From: Bacteriovoracaceae bacterium
GTDB taxonomy: Bacteria; Bdellovibrionota; Bacteriovoracia; Bacteriovoracales; Bacteriovoracaceae
Assembly (NCBI GenBank): GCA_018060635.1
Contig: JAGOVR010000011.1
Span: forward strand, 1-23,615
DNA: 23,615 nt
Direction: 5' to 3'
The position numbers and the translations under genes were made by a program. The notes below the pieces were generated by a model that worked only from the letters and a program-made list of their open reading frames with translations, searched no databases and was not told the DNA's origin. Positions 15,865 through 23,615 of the stretch are shown piece after piece; the first letter of the stretch is position 1; each line of letters begins with the position of its first letter.

Positions 15865-17259
15865 ATGCAAGAAATGCAATTACAAGATTTAAAAGCAAAA
15901 AAAGTTCTTATTGTGGGCCTGGGAAAAACAGGTTTTTCCTTAGTTAATTTTTTTAACTCAGTTCATTCAGAGGTGCGTGTAACAGATATTAAACCTATCT
16001 TTGATCTCAATAAAGAAGTAAAAAAAATTAAAAAAATAGAACCAACGCCTGAGCTTACGCTAGGTGAGCATAAAGATGAGGATTTTTTAGACGCAGATAT
16101 TGTTGTTTATTCATTAGGTGTCGACCCTAAGCTTCCTCAGTTAGAATTAGCTCGCTCTCGTGGTAAAAAAGTTTTTAGTGAATTTTCTCTGGCATATGCT
16201 TTATGTCCTCGTCCTATTATCGCTGTCTGTGGAACTTTTGGCAGAAGTATTACAAGTCACATGATTAGTTATGCTTTAAGACAAGATGGAAAACAAATAT
16301 TTGTAGGAGGCTCTTCAGAACAGCCATTTATTGACCTTTATCTTTTACCTAATTTAGAAACTTTGGATTATGTCATTGTAGAAGTTTCGGCTGAACAAGC
16401 ACAATCAGTTCCTAATTTTCATCCTCATGTTGTTGTGTTCACTAGTATCGGTGAAAAGTATAATGAAACTCGCTTCAAATCGCATAATGAGTATTTAGAT
16501 ACTAAGATAAAAGTTTTAAATAATTTAGATAAAAATGATTTTCTTATTGTGAATTTTGATCGTCTTTCTGCTCACCCACAATTAAGAAATGCTCCCTGCC
16601 AAGTTTATTGGTATTCTAGGAAGTCTTTTGCCACTATGGGTGTTATGAATGAAATACAAGGAACTCATTTCCATGAGCGTAGAATTCACTCAGGAGTTCA
16701 TTGTCATTCTGAATTCAAAGTAAGTAAGATGAGAATTTTAGGACCACAAAATAGAGAGAATTTATTAGCAGCTATTACTGTTTGTAAGGTCTTAAAATGT
16801 TCCGATACGGCTATTCAAAAAACTATCGAAGCATTTCCTGGAATCCCTCATCGCTTAGAGTTTGTAGCAGAGAGAAACGGAGTTTACTTTTATAATAATT
16901 CAAAATGTGAAGTAATGAAGTCTTTAGGAGAGATGCTTAATTCAGTAGCAGAGCCAGTTATTCTCATTGCGGGAGGAAAAGATACTGGACAAGATTACTC
17001 CCCTTATTTGGAAGCTTTTCGTAAATATGTCAGAGTCCTTATCTTAGTTGGAGAGGCCAAAGAAAATATGAATAGGGCTTTAGGCGATGTTTGCCCTACT
17101 TTTTTAGTTGGTTCTTTTGATGAATCTGTTTTAATGGCGTATCAAAAATCTCGTACAGGAGATATTGTTCTTTTGGCTCCAGGGAATGATAGCACTGATA
17201 TTTTTAGAGATTACGAAGAAAGAGGTAATTACTTTAAAAAATTAGTTTTTCAAATCTAG
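15865..17259 (+). CDS. murD: MurD-family protein (UDP-MurNAc-L-alanine:D-glutamate ligase position) with altered catalytic residues
   Basis: Position (mraY-murD-ftsW) and whole-length similarity make this the MurD homologue: an N-terminal GLGKTGFS nucleotide fold, the central domain and a C-terminal domain with HRLEF, IAGGKDTGQDYS and the late DIFRDYEERGNYF. At 464 residues it is family length with an uninterrupted frame. However, the P-loop reads GTFGRS with Arg127 where Mur ligases have an invariant Lys. The metal-binding Asp-His pair reads Lys198-Tyr199, and the Asn-Asp-Ser-Lys motif reads Asn344-Asn345-Ser346-Lys347. Glu173, Lys214 (carbamylated position), Asn296, Asn299, Arg330 and Lys347 are kept at E. 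coli spacing (Glu-His position 26, to Lys 15, Arg-Asp position 15), so the alignment is secure. It may be an impaired or repurposed MurD, or a divergent lineage. Function as a ligase is uncertain. Confidence 0.8.
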   Translation: MQEMQLQDLKAKKVLIVGLGKTGFSLVNFFNSVHSEVRVTDIKPIFDLNKEVKKIKKIEPTPELTLGEHKDEDFLDADIVVYSLGVDPKLPQLELARSRGKKVFSEFSLAYALCPRPIIAVCGTFGRSITSHMISYALRQDGKQIFVGGSSEQPFIDLYLLPNLETLDYVIVEVSAEQAQSVPNFHPHVVVFTSIGEKYNETRFKSHNEYLDTKIKVLNNLDKNDFLIVNFDRLSAHPQLRNAPCQVYWYSRKSFATMGVMNEIQGTHFHERRIHSGVHCHSEFKVSKMRILGPQNRENLLAAITVCKVLKCSDTAIQKTIEAFPGIPHRLEFVAERNGVYFYNNSKCEVMKSLGEMLNSVAEPVILIAGGKDTGQDYSPYLEAFRKYVRVLILVGEAKENMNRALGDVCPTFLVGSFDESVLMAYQKSRTGDIVLLAPGNDSTDIFRDYEERGNYFKKLVFQI

Positions 17260-17317
17260 AATAGGTAAAGCTAAAAGACTCTATATTATTTTAGGACTTT
17301 AGCTTATTCTATCTAGA
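17255..17317. repeat. Imperfect inverted repeat between murD and ftsW
   Basis: AAGCTAAAAG (17268-17277) can pair with CTTTAGCTT (17297-17305) with one bulged A. Outside it AGAAT (17258-17262) matches ATTCT (17306-17310), and the palindrome TCTAGA occurs at both ends (17255-17260 and 17312-17317). The dyad spans the whole gap, covers the murD stop and touches the ftsW ATG. No T-run follows, so it does not look like a terminator. A role in limiting ftsW translation or in mRNA processing is a guess. Confidence 0.5.
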
Positions 17318-18423
17318 TGACTTTTCAAAAAGAAGTTAAATATTTTCTTATTACTTTAAGTATCCTTGTTTTGGTTGGCATAGTTATGGTTTACTCTGCT
17401 AGCTATATCTATGCTAAAGAATCTTTCGGTAGTTCTAGTTATTTTTTTATTCGACAGCTTATTTATTGCTTGTTAGGTTTGGGCTTAGGTTTCATCTTAA
17501 GTTTAAGTAAATTTTCTTTTTGGTATAAACACGCATTAATTATTCATTATTTTTTTATTTTACTTTTATTACTAACCTTTATTCCAGGAGTGGGAGTTTT
17601 ATTAAAAGGTTCTCATCGTTGGATTGGCTTTAAAGGAATTATGTTACAACCAGGAGAATTAATTAAATACTCCTTTATTCTACCAGCGTTAAACTATTTT
17701 CAGAATTTTAATACCTTTAATACCAGAAAAAAAATTCTTTTTTCTTTAGTTTTTTTTATTCCTTTGACTTTGCTTTTATTGCAACCTGACTTTGGAACAT
17801 TTTCTATCTCATTAGCGATTCTTTTATTTGTTTGTTTTTTTAGTTCTTTTCCTCGTAAATATTTTTATAGTTTTTTAGTATTAGGCTTATCCTCACTAGT
17901 GATTTTTATGTTTTTAGCTCCTTACCGGATGCATCGTTTTTTAACTTTTTTAGATCCTTGGAAAGATCCTAGAAAAAGTGGGTTTCAGATTATTCAATCA
18001 TTTTTAGCTTTTGCGAATGGTTCTTTTTTAGGAAAAGGTATTGGAAATAGTAATGAAAAACTTTTTTATCTTCCAGAGGCCTATAATGATTTTATTTTTA
18101 GTGTGATAGCAGAAGAATTAGGTTTTGTAGGCGTAGCTCTGGTTATTCTTTTATTCTTATCTTTTATTTATTTCGGTTTTCGATTGGCATTATTAGCAAA
18201 AAATATAACAGGAACAATTTTTATTACAACAGTTATTTTTGTCATTGGTTTACAGGCTTTTTTTAATATGGGAGTTGTTTTAAGTCTCCTTCCAACTAAA
18301 GGATTAAATCTTCCTTTTATTAGTTATGGTGGGTCTTCAGTATTAGCTAACTTTATGGCAATAGGTTTAGTTTTTTCAGCACTTAGAGATCCTAAGCAAA
18401 AAGAGATAGTGCATGAAAAATAA
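17317..18423 (+). CDS. ftsW: Septal peptidoglycan glycosyltransferase FtsW
   Basis: FtsW is the SEDS-family polymerase that links lipid II into glycan strands at the septum, paired with FtsI. The 368 residues contain about ten membrane helices. Motifs in order are GIVMVYSAS, the long loop GSHRWIGFKGIMLQPGELIK, LLQPDFGT, the FLDPWKDPRKSGFQIIQSFLAF segment, the catalytic Asp258 in YNDFIFSVIAEELGF, and LPTKGLNLPFISYGGSS. The signature is clear. Residues before Asp are YN rather than the more usual HT. The ATG has no clear ribosome-binding site and lies at the end of an inverted repeat. The 3' end overlaps murG by 11 bases. Confidence 0.95.
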   Translation: MTFQKEVKYFLITLSILVLVGIVMVYSASYIYAKESFGSSSYFFIRQLIYCLLGLGLGFILSLSKFSFWYKHALIIHYFFILLLLLTFIPGVGVLLKGSHRWIGFKGIMLQPGELIKYSFILPALNYFQNFNTFNTRKKILFSLVFFIPLTLLLLQPDFGTFSISLAILLFVCFFSSFPRKYFYSFLVLGLSSLVIFMFLAPYRMHRFLTFLDPWKDPRKSGFQIIQSFLAFANGSFLGKGIGNSNEKLFYLPEAYNDFIFSVIAEELGFVGVALVILLFLSFIYFGFRLALLAKNITGTIFITTVIFVIGLQAFFNMGVVLSLLPTKGLNLPFISYGGSSVLANFMAIGLVFSALRDPKQKEIVHEK

Positions 18424-19465
18424 AAATGTAGCATTTGTAGCAGGAGGGACAGGAGGGCATATTAATGCGGCGTTGGCCATGGGTGAGGCTTTTGAAAAGA
18501 TATCATATAACCCTTTCTACATAACTGGAATGCGCCCTCTTGATTATAAATTGTATCCACCACAAGAAACTTTTTATTTGCCAGCAGTTGCTTTACGCTC
18601 TAAATTTTTTTTTAGCTTTATTATAAATTTTTTTAAGAACATAAACGCCTTTATAAAAGCGTTTACGATTTTATCTAAGAAAAAGCCTCTTTTTGTTTTT
18701 GGGTCAGGAGGTTATGTTTGTGGTCCTGTTTGTTTAGCGGCTTATTTTTTGAGAATTCCTGTCTTTATTTTAGAACAGAATTCAGTGATGGGTCTTACTA
18801 ATAAAATTCTTGCTAAATTTTCCAAGAAAGTTTTTGTTCACTTTAAGCAAACACAAGGGATGAAAAAAATTGTACCAGTAGTTGTAGGAAACCCTATTCG
18901 AAGTTCTATTAAAGAAAAACTCTTAAATTTAGAGTCTAGTCCTTCAGCTACATTTAATGTGCTAGTTTTTGGTGGAAGTTTAGGCGCCATGGAAATTAAT
19001 AATCTTATTTTAAAATATATTGAAGAAGATAGTGATGTTCCTCTATTTATAAAGCATCAAACAGGCCCCGCGTTTATTCCTCCTTTAAAGATAGGAAAAA
19101 ATATTCAATATGAGGCAGTAGCTTACATTGAGCATATTGAACAAGAATATGCTAAGGCACAATTCATTCTTTGTAGAGCAGGTGCTTCTAGTTTGGCAGA
19201 ATTAAGATATGTTAAAAAACCAGTACTGTTAGTTCCTTATTTAAAAGCCACAGATGATCATCAAACTAAAAATGCGCAGTTATTTCAAAAAGAAGAAAGT
19301 TTCCCCGTTTATATCGCTTCAGTTACAGAATTATTGCAAAATGATTGCAGAGAACTAAAAAATTTTATACAACAAGCAAAGTTAGCAAAGCAAGATGAGA
19401 GGAACGTTAGTGAAGATAGTGCCATGCTTATTATAAAGGAAATTAAAAAGTATGTATCAATCTAG
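18413..19465 (+). CDS. murG: UDP-GlcNAc:lipid I N-acetylglucosaminyltransferase MurG
   Basis: MurG adds GlcNAc to lipid I at the inner face of the membrane, yielding lipid II. The 350 residues hold the N-terminal glycine loop GGTGGH (11-16), a second loop in FGSGGYVCGP, the EQNSVMGLTNK segment, VVGNPIR, the C-terminal glycine loop FGGSLGA, and the donor-binding RAGASSLAEL and KATDDHQTKNAQ. The His that often precedes the Glu-Gln-Asn segment is Leu here; otherwise conserved positions look intact. The start overlaps ftsW by 11 bases and the end overlaps murC by 14 bases, so the three genes are probably translationally coupled. Confidence 0.94.
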   Translation: MKNKNVAFVAGGTGGHINAALAMGEAFEKISYNPFYITGMRPLDYKLYPPQETFYLPAVALRSKFFFSFIINFFKNINAFIKAFTILSKKKPLFVFGSGGYVCGPVCLAAYFLRIPVFILEQNSVMGLTNKILAKFSKKVFVHFKQTQGMKKIVPVVVGNPIRSSIKEKLLNLESSPSATFNVLVFGGSLGAMEINNLILKYIEEDSDVPLFIKHQTGPAFIPPLKIGKNIQYEAVAYIEHIEQEYAKAQFILCRAGASSLAELRYVKKPVLLVPYLKATDDHQTKNAQLFQKEESFPVYIASVTELLQNDCRELKNFIQQAKLAKQDERNVSEDSAMLIIKEIKKYVSI

Positions 19466-20816
19466 AAAAATACATTTTATAGGAATTGGCGGTATTGGAA
19501 TGAGCGGTATAGCTGAAATTCTTATGAATATAGGACATACCATCACAGGCTCTGATATTGCAGAAAATTACAATATAGAAAAATTAAAAAAGTTAGGTAT
19601 GACTATTTTTATAGGACATAAAAAAGAAAATATAGGGAACGTCGATTTAGTTGTGTATAGCTCTGCTATAAAAGAAGAAAATTCAGAATTTAGAATTTGT
19701 TTAGAAAAAAATATTCCTCTTTTTAAAAGAGCTGAAATGCTTTCAGAGCTTATGCGTCTAAAAAAAGGAATTGCTATAGCAGGTACTCATGGAAAAACAA
19801 CAACCACTAGTTTGGTTGCTACTATTTTTCACTCAGCAGGGCAAGATCCTACACATATTATTGGAGGTATTGTCCCTAATTTAGGGAATCATGCTCAAGT
19901 GGGTAAAGGTGATGTTCTCATTGCAGAAGCAGATGAGTCTGATGGTACTTTTTTACTTTATAATCCTATTTTTTCTGTTATTACAAATATTGATACAGAT
20001 CACTTAGATTTTTATCAAAATGAAAAAAATCTAATTCAGGCTTTTACTCAATTTGCAAATAATGTTCCTTTTTATGGGGCTTGTGTTGTTAATCTGGATG
20101 ATAAATTTATTAATCAAATTAGACCTCATATAAAAAAACCATTAGTGACCTTTTCTTTGCAAGATCCTAGTGCTCAATTTTTTGCTAAGAATTTAAAATT
20201 TGAACAGCATTTTACAACTTTTGATTTATATATTTTTCAAAAAAAAATAGGAGAAATTAAGATATTTCTTGCAGGAGAACATAATGTAATGAATGCTCTT
20301 GCCGCTATTGCGATCTCTTATTTGTCTGGGTTGTCGTGGTCATCTATTCAGGAAGGTATCCAAAAGTTTAAAGGAGTTAAGAGAAGATTTGAAACAATTT
20401 ATAAAAAAAATAAATTAGAAATTATTGATGACTATGCTCATCACCCAACTGAAATATTGGCAACGCTTAAAGCCGCTCGTCAAATCAAAAATAACAAACT
20501 AGTTGTTATTTTTGAACCTCATCGCTACAGTCGAACACAATCTTGTTGGCAAGATTTTCTTCATTGTTTTAATCAAGCTGATGAATTATTTATCACACCT
20601 ATTTATTCAGCAGGAGAAAAAAATATTTCAGATGTTAATCACGAGAGATTAGTTAAAGATATAAATACATTACATCCTTTGTTAGCTAAATCTTTTGACC
20701 TAGAAGATTGCTATGATTATTTTAAAAAACAGCTAGATGAGGATGTAACTATTTTAACATTAGGGGCTGGGAGTATTAGTCAGCGGGTGAAAAATGCAAT
20801 CGCTAAAATTAAATAA
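19452..20816 (+). CDS. murC: UDP-N-acetylmuramate:L-alanine ligase MurC
   Basis: MurC adds the first residue, L-alanine, to UDP-MurNAc. The N-terminus IHFIGIGGIGMSGIAEIL is the family signature. The P-loop is GTHGKTTTT (111-119). The middle domain has EADESDGTFL and the intact metal motif TNIDTDHLDFY, and the C-terminal domain has AGEHNVMNALAA, RRFE and DDYAHHPTEI, then FEPHRYSRT. Length 454 is usual. These intact motifs contrast with the changed ones in the murD product. The ATG overlaps the end of murG by 14 bases, and the end overlaps murB by 23 bases. Confidence 0.96.
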   Translation: MYQSRKIHFIGIGGIGMSGIAEILMNIGHTITGSDIAENYNIEKLKKLGMTIFIGHKKENIGNVDLVVYSSAIKEENSEFRICLEKNIPLFKRAEMLSELMRLKKGIAIAGTHGKTTTTSLVATIFHSAGQDPTHIIGGIVPNLGNHAQVGKGDVLIAEADESDGTFLLYNPIFSVITNIDTDHLDFYQNEKNLIQAFTQFANNVPFYGACVVNLDDKFINQIRPHIKKPLVTFSLQDPSAQFFAKNLKFEQHFTTFDLYIFQKKIGEIKIFLAGEHNVMNALAAIAISYLSGLSWSSIQEGIQKFKGVKRRFETIYKKNKLEIIDDYAHHPTEILATLKAARQIKNNKLVVIFEPHRYSRTQSCWQDFLHCFNQADELFITPIYSAGEKNISDVNHERLVKDINTLHPLLAKSFDLEDCYDYFKKQLDEDVTILTLGAGSISQRVKNAIAKIK

Positions 20817-21711
20817 GTTAGTAAAAATTTTAAACATAGAAGACGTTCTATTTTTAGATCAAGTTGATTTATCAGCCTACTCTACGATGAAATTAAAAGC
20901 TACGGGATCTCTTATTGAAGTTCAAAGTAAAGTAGCCTTAAAAAAAGTTTTAACCACTTTATTAAAAGAAGAAATTGATTATCGTGTTTTAGGTTGGGGA
21001 GCTAATCAAATCTTACCTATTCATTCTGATATCCCTTATTTAAAAATTAATTTCCCTTTTAATTTAGAAGATTTGAAGTCCGCAAAAAGTTCAGGAGAGG
21101 TTTATGTTTTGCCTGCTTCTTTGGGTCTCAATACTCTTACCGCTCATGCTCAAAAATTTGGACTTTCAGGTTGGGAAGTCTTTACGGGTATTCCTGCTAC
21201 ATTAGGCGGAGCTGTCTTTATGAATGCTGGGACAGCTTTAGGAGAGATAGGTAGTTTAATTAAAAAAGTAAAATTTTTTACAAAACAAGCAGAAGAAAAA
21301 GAAGTCATTATAGAGAAAGGATCTTTTTCATATAGAAAAAATCATTTTTTAAATACAGGTGATGTTATTTATGAAGTCGAGATGGTTCACCACGGTTTTA
21401 ACCCTGAAATCTCTACTAAAATAAAAAATTATATGGATTATAGGATGCGCACCCAGCCTCTGAAGGCCAAAACTTGTGGTTGTGCTTTCAAAAATATTAG
21501 TTCCTCTATTCAAGCAGGGCATTTTTTAGATTTAGTAGGTCTTAAGGGATTTACCTATAAAGGGCTCAGGATTAGTCCGATTCATGCAAATTTTCTAGAA
21601 AATTTGGGGCTAGCTAGTGACCAAGATGTAAAAGAGTTTTTGTCAGTTATTGAGCGGGAAGTTTTTTTGCAGTATGGAGTCACTTTTGATTTAGAAATAA
21701 AATTGTCCTAG
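20794..21711 (+). CDS. murB: UDP-N-acetylenolpyruvoylglucosamine reductase MurB
   Basis: MurB reduces enolpyruvyl-UDP-GlcNAc to UDP-MurNAc using FAD and NADPH. The 305-residue protein has an FAD-binding domain with YSTMKLKATG, VLGWGANQI and GIPATLGGAVFMNAG, then SFSYRKN with the substrate-site Arg, and RTQPLKAKTCGCAFKN. In this last motif Cys230 takes the place of the Ser that acts as general acid in E. coli MurB (GS followed by FKN). The C-terminal IHANFLENLG and the Glu in the last strand (DLEIKL) fit the family. The compact size and lack of the extra E. coli type I segment suggest a type II MurB. The start overlaps murC by 23 bases. Confidence 0.93.
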   Translation: MQSLKLNKLVKILNIEDVLFLDQVDLSAYSTMKLKATGSLIEVQSKVALKKVLTTLLKEEIDYRVLGWGANQILPIHSDIPYLKINFPFNLEDLKSAKSSGEVYVLPASLGLNTLTAHAQKFGLSGWEVFTGIPATLGGAVFMNAGTALGEIGSLIKKVKFFTKQAEEKEVIIEKGSFSYRKNHFLNTGDVIYEVEMVHHGFNPEISTKIKNYMDYRMRTQPLKAKTCGCAFKNISSSIQAGHFLDLVGLKGFTYKGLRISPIHANFLENLGLASDQDVKEFLSVIEREVFLQYGVTFDLEIKLS

Positions 21712-21726
21712 TGCTAAGATGATGGA

Positions 21727-22428
21727 ATGTTTATTTTATTTTTTTTATTATTTAACTTCTTTCTTAGCTTTTCTTCAGCTTACGCTTCTCAATATGAAGT
21801 GTCTTCAGGTCACTGCCCTCAATTAACTTCCAATGATTTTGTTTTACAGTTAGTAAAAAGTTTTGAAGATGAAAATTCCCTTAAATTTTTAAAGAAAATA
21901 GTTGTAAAAAATAATTTAGATAAAAAAAATTTTCTTTCATCCTATAAGATTAGTTATCATCCTTTGAAAAAAAAATTAATGTTTATTTTGGACTGTCCTA
22001 TTCCTATTATGCAAGTACAAATCTATAGGGAAAATACAGAGCCTTACGTAGGAATCTTAGCAGAAGATAATAAAATATATGATGCAGAATATGAGAAGAT
22101 ATTAAAAAAAGAAGGATTGTTAGATTATGATTTACCTAACTTAGCATTGCCTTTAGGTGAGCAAGCAGAAATTTTACAAAAAAAAGTTACATTCTTTTTT
22201 AAAGATATTGATTTAAATTTTAGAAAAAAAATATCAGAAATTATTTTTAATGATAAACAAGAGATGATAATGATTTTAGCTTCAGCTAAGGGACCTACAA
22301 GTGTTTTTTTAGGATCAGATGGATGGAAAGAAAAGATGAAACAACTGCCTAAAATAGTCAGTCATTCTGAAAATCAAAAACATTTCTCTGTCATTTATAT
22401 GAATGGGGAAAAAATAGTTGTCAAATAA
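21727..22428 (+). CDS. Divergent FtsQ/DivIB-like cell division protein (tentative)
   Basis: This 233-residue protein sits in the ftsQ position between murB and ftsA. It starts with a hydrophobic segment (about 2-18) ending in SAYA, like a signal peptide, with neither positive charges nor the cytoplasmic tail that FtsQ normally has. No upstream in-frame start exists: a TAA lies 12 bases before the ATG. Residues 35-95 could form a POTRA-like fold (a helix, then SYKISYHPLKKKLMFIL and the PIPIM that resembles the Arg-Lys-Pro edge strand). The last 50 residues resemble the FtsQ beta domain: VFLGSDGWKEKMKQLPKI then SVIYMNGEKIVVK. Cys30 and Cys90 could form a disulfide in the periplasm. The identification rests on location and the C-terminal pattern. 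It may also be an unrelated secreted protein. Confidence 0.55.
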   Translation: MFILFFLLFNFFLSFSSAYASQYEVSSGHCPQLTSNDFVLQLVKSFEDENSLKFLKKIVVKNNLDKKNFLSSYKISYHPLKKKLMFILDCPIPIMQVQIYRENTEPYVGILAEDNKIYDAEYEKILKKEGLLDYDLPNLALPLGEQAEILQKKVTFFFKDIDLNFRKKISEIIFNDKQEMIMILASAKGPTSVFLGSDGWKEKMKQLPKIVSHSENQKHFSVIYMNGEKIVVK

Positions 22429-22498
22429 AGTATATTCAATTTAAAATTAAACTAGTCGGTTTTTTGCATTTGGATGCTTACTTTGAGAAAGGAATCTC

Positions 22499-23615
22499 AT
22501 GAATCGTCAGCCCATTTTTTCAGCTATTGATGTCGGATCAACTAAGATTTCTACTGTTATTTGTACAAAAAATAATCAAAATCAAATAGAAGTTTTGGGA
22601 GTAGGGAGAGCCCCTTCTCTTGGAATAAAAAAAGGCGTTGTTACAAATATCGAAGAAGTAACAAAAGCTATTCGTTTTTCTGTTGAAGAAGCGCAACAAA
22701 TGTCAGGACTTAAAATTAAATCAGCGTATCTAAGTTTAAATGGAAATCATATCAAGTCATTTAATGCCTGTGCCTCTCTTTCTTTACAAAATAGAGAAGT
22801 GACATCAGATGATGTCGCTCAAATGATTGAAAGTATCCGAGAGCAAAAGTTAGAATTAGATAAAAACATTGTTCACATTATTCCTAGTGAATTTATTGTT
22901 GATAGTATGGATGGAGTTAGAGATCCCGTAGGAATGATAGCGAGAGAAATTGTAGCTCATCTGCATATTATTACAGGGACGAAAAATTTTATTCAAAATC
23001 TTATTAAGTGTTCAGAAAGTGCAGGTGTAGAACCTTCTAACATTGTTTTTAATTCTTTAGCGGCTTCTCATTCAATTCTAACAGAAGAAGAAAAAGAATT
23101 GGGCGTTGTTCTCATTGATATGGGTGGAAGCACTACTAATGTTATCTTTTGGAAAAATGGCGGAGTTGTTTATTCTTATGTTCTTCCTATAGGAGGAAAT
23201 AACTTCTCACAAGATTTAGCGTTAGGTTTGAAAATTAATTTTAAAGATGCTGAGAATATAAAATGTCAGCATGGGAGTGTAATAGAAGAAAGCTCCGTTA
23301 ATCCTACAATTACTTTTATAGATTCAACAACAGGAAAAGAAAAACAATTTCCTTTTCAGAGTATAACGCAAATTTTAGAAGCAAGAGCTGAAGAATTATT
23401 AGATTTAATTAAAAAAATCTTAACGAGCTTAGGTGAGAAGAACTATTCCTGTGTCCTTGTGGGAGGAGGAGCTTTGATGGCAGGCCTTCCAGAGCTCACA
23501 GAATATATCTTAGAGCGACCAGTCAGGCTGGGCTATCCTCTTTGTTTTGAGAGTCTTCCTAAAATTTTACAAAGTCCAGAGTACGCTACTGTTTTAGGTT
23601 TGATCAAAGAAGCTG
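22499..23615 (+). CDS. ftsA: Cell division protein FtsA, 3' end missing
   Basis: FtsA is an actin-like ATPase that anchors FtsZ to the membrane. Translation from the ATG at 22499 gives 372 residues and runs off the window, so the C-terminal amphipathic membrane helix is not seen. A good ribosome-binding site GAAAGGA lies five bases before the ATG. Actin-fold motifs visible are the phosphate 1 loop AIDVGSTKIS (about 9-18), the FtsA-specific 1C region with AYLSLNGNHI and DKNIVHIIPSEF, the phosphate 2 loop LIDMGGSTTNVI, and the adenosine motif LVGGGALMAGLPEL. The gene follows the FtsQ-like gene by 70 bases, with no clear promoter in the gap. FtsZ is expected just beyond the edge. Confidence 0.95.
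   Translation, partial: MNRQPIFSAIDVGSTKISTVICTKNNQNQIEVLGVGRAPSLGIKKGVVTNIEEVTKAIRFSVEEAQQMSGLKIKSAYLSLNGNHIKSFNACASLSLQNREVTSDDVAQMIESIREQKLELDKNIVHIIPSEFIVDSMDGVRDPVGMIAREIVAHLHIITGTKNFIQNLIKCSESAGVEPSNIVFNSLAASHSILTEEEKELGVVLIDMGGSTTNVIFWKNGGVVYSYVLPIGGNNFSQDLALGLKINFKDAENIKCQHGSVIEESSVNPTITFIDSTTGKEKQFPFQSITQILEARAEELLDLIKKILTSLGEKNYSCVLVGGGALMAGLPELTEYILERPVRLGYPLCFESLPKILQSPEYATVLGLIKEA

Noticed and set aside
22429..22498. Promoter for ftsA in the 70-base gap
   Set aside because: The gap is AT-rich with scattered partial boxes, but no pair at proper spacing stands out above chance.

Overview
This window is an AT-rich stretch of bacterial chromosome. It consists almost entirely of densely packed housekeeping genes, with no sign of mobile elements, CRISPR arrays or phage genes. 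A TolC/HlyD export pair, a DksA-type zinc protein, a meso-diaminopimelate-type MurE and a complete division/cell-wall (dcw) cluster point to a diderm. An MglA-type polarity GTPase nearly identical in its motifs to the Myxococcus protein suggests the former deltaproteobacteria, most plausibly Bdellovibrionota/Oligoflexia or relatives. The lineage is inferred from gene content and was not tested by any search.

Layout. (1) 1-2164, plus strand: the end of a HlyD-type membrane fusion protein and a TolC-family outer-membrane protein. (2) 2217-2306: tRNA-Ser(GGA). (3) 4788-2313, minus strand: a pdxS-pdxT-deaminase operon; PdxS and PdxT together form the deoxyxylulose-5-phosphate-independent pyridoxal phosphate synthase. 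(4) 4874-7526, plus strand: a strong promoter, a small SRP RNA (4.5S type), then dnaX, ybaB and recR, the same order as in many Gram-positive bacteria. (5) 7615-8723: a probable promoter, mglA and a DksA/TraR-type gene. (6) 8736-23615: the dcw cluster rsmH-ftsL-ftsI-murE-murF-mraY-murD-ftsW-murG-murC-murB-ftsQ-like-ftsA, running off the right edge. No mraZ precedes rsmH.

In the dcw cluster, MurC, MurD, MurE and MurF would add the peptide to UDP-MurNAc, which MurB makes. MraY and MurG would build lipid I and lipid II, FtsW and FtsI would polymerise and cross-link at the septum, and FtsL, FtsQ and FtsA belong to the divisome. Many gene pairs overlap by 11-23 bases, so translation is probably coupled.

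The most unusual observation is the murD product. It is full length and aligns with exact spacing to the family, but three residues regarded as invariant in Mur ligases are replaced (P-loop Lys to Arg, metal-site His to Tyr, nucleotide-site Asp to Asn), while MurC, MurE and MurF in the same cluster keep intact motifs. Other points are a run of nine A in dnaX whose -1 frame stops immediately (possible gamma-subunit slippage), a Lys-Thr-Ser motif in place of Lys-Thr-Gly in FtsI, a Cys in place of the catalytic Ser in MurB, and an FtsQ-position protein with a signal-peptide-like start and no cytoplasmic tail.
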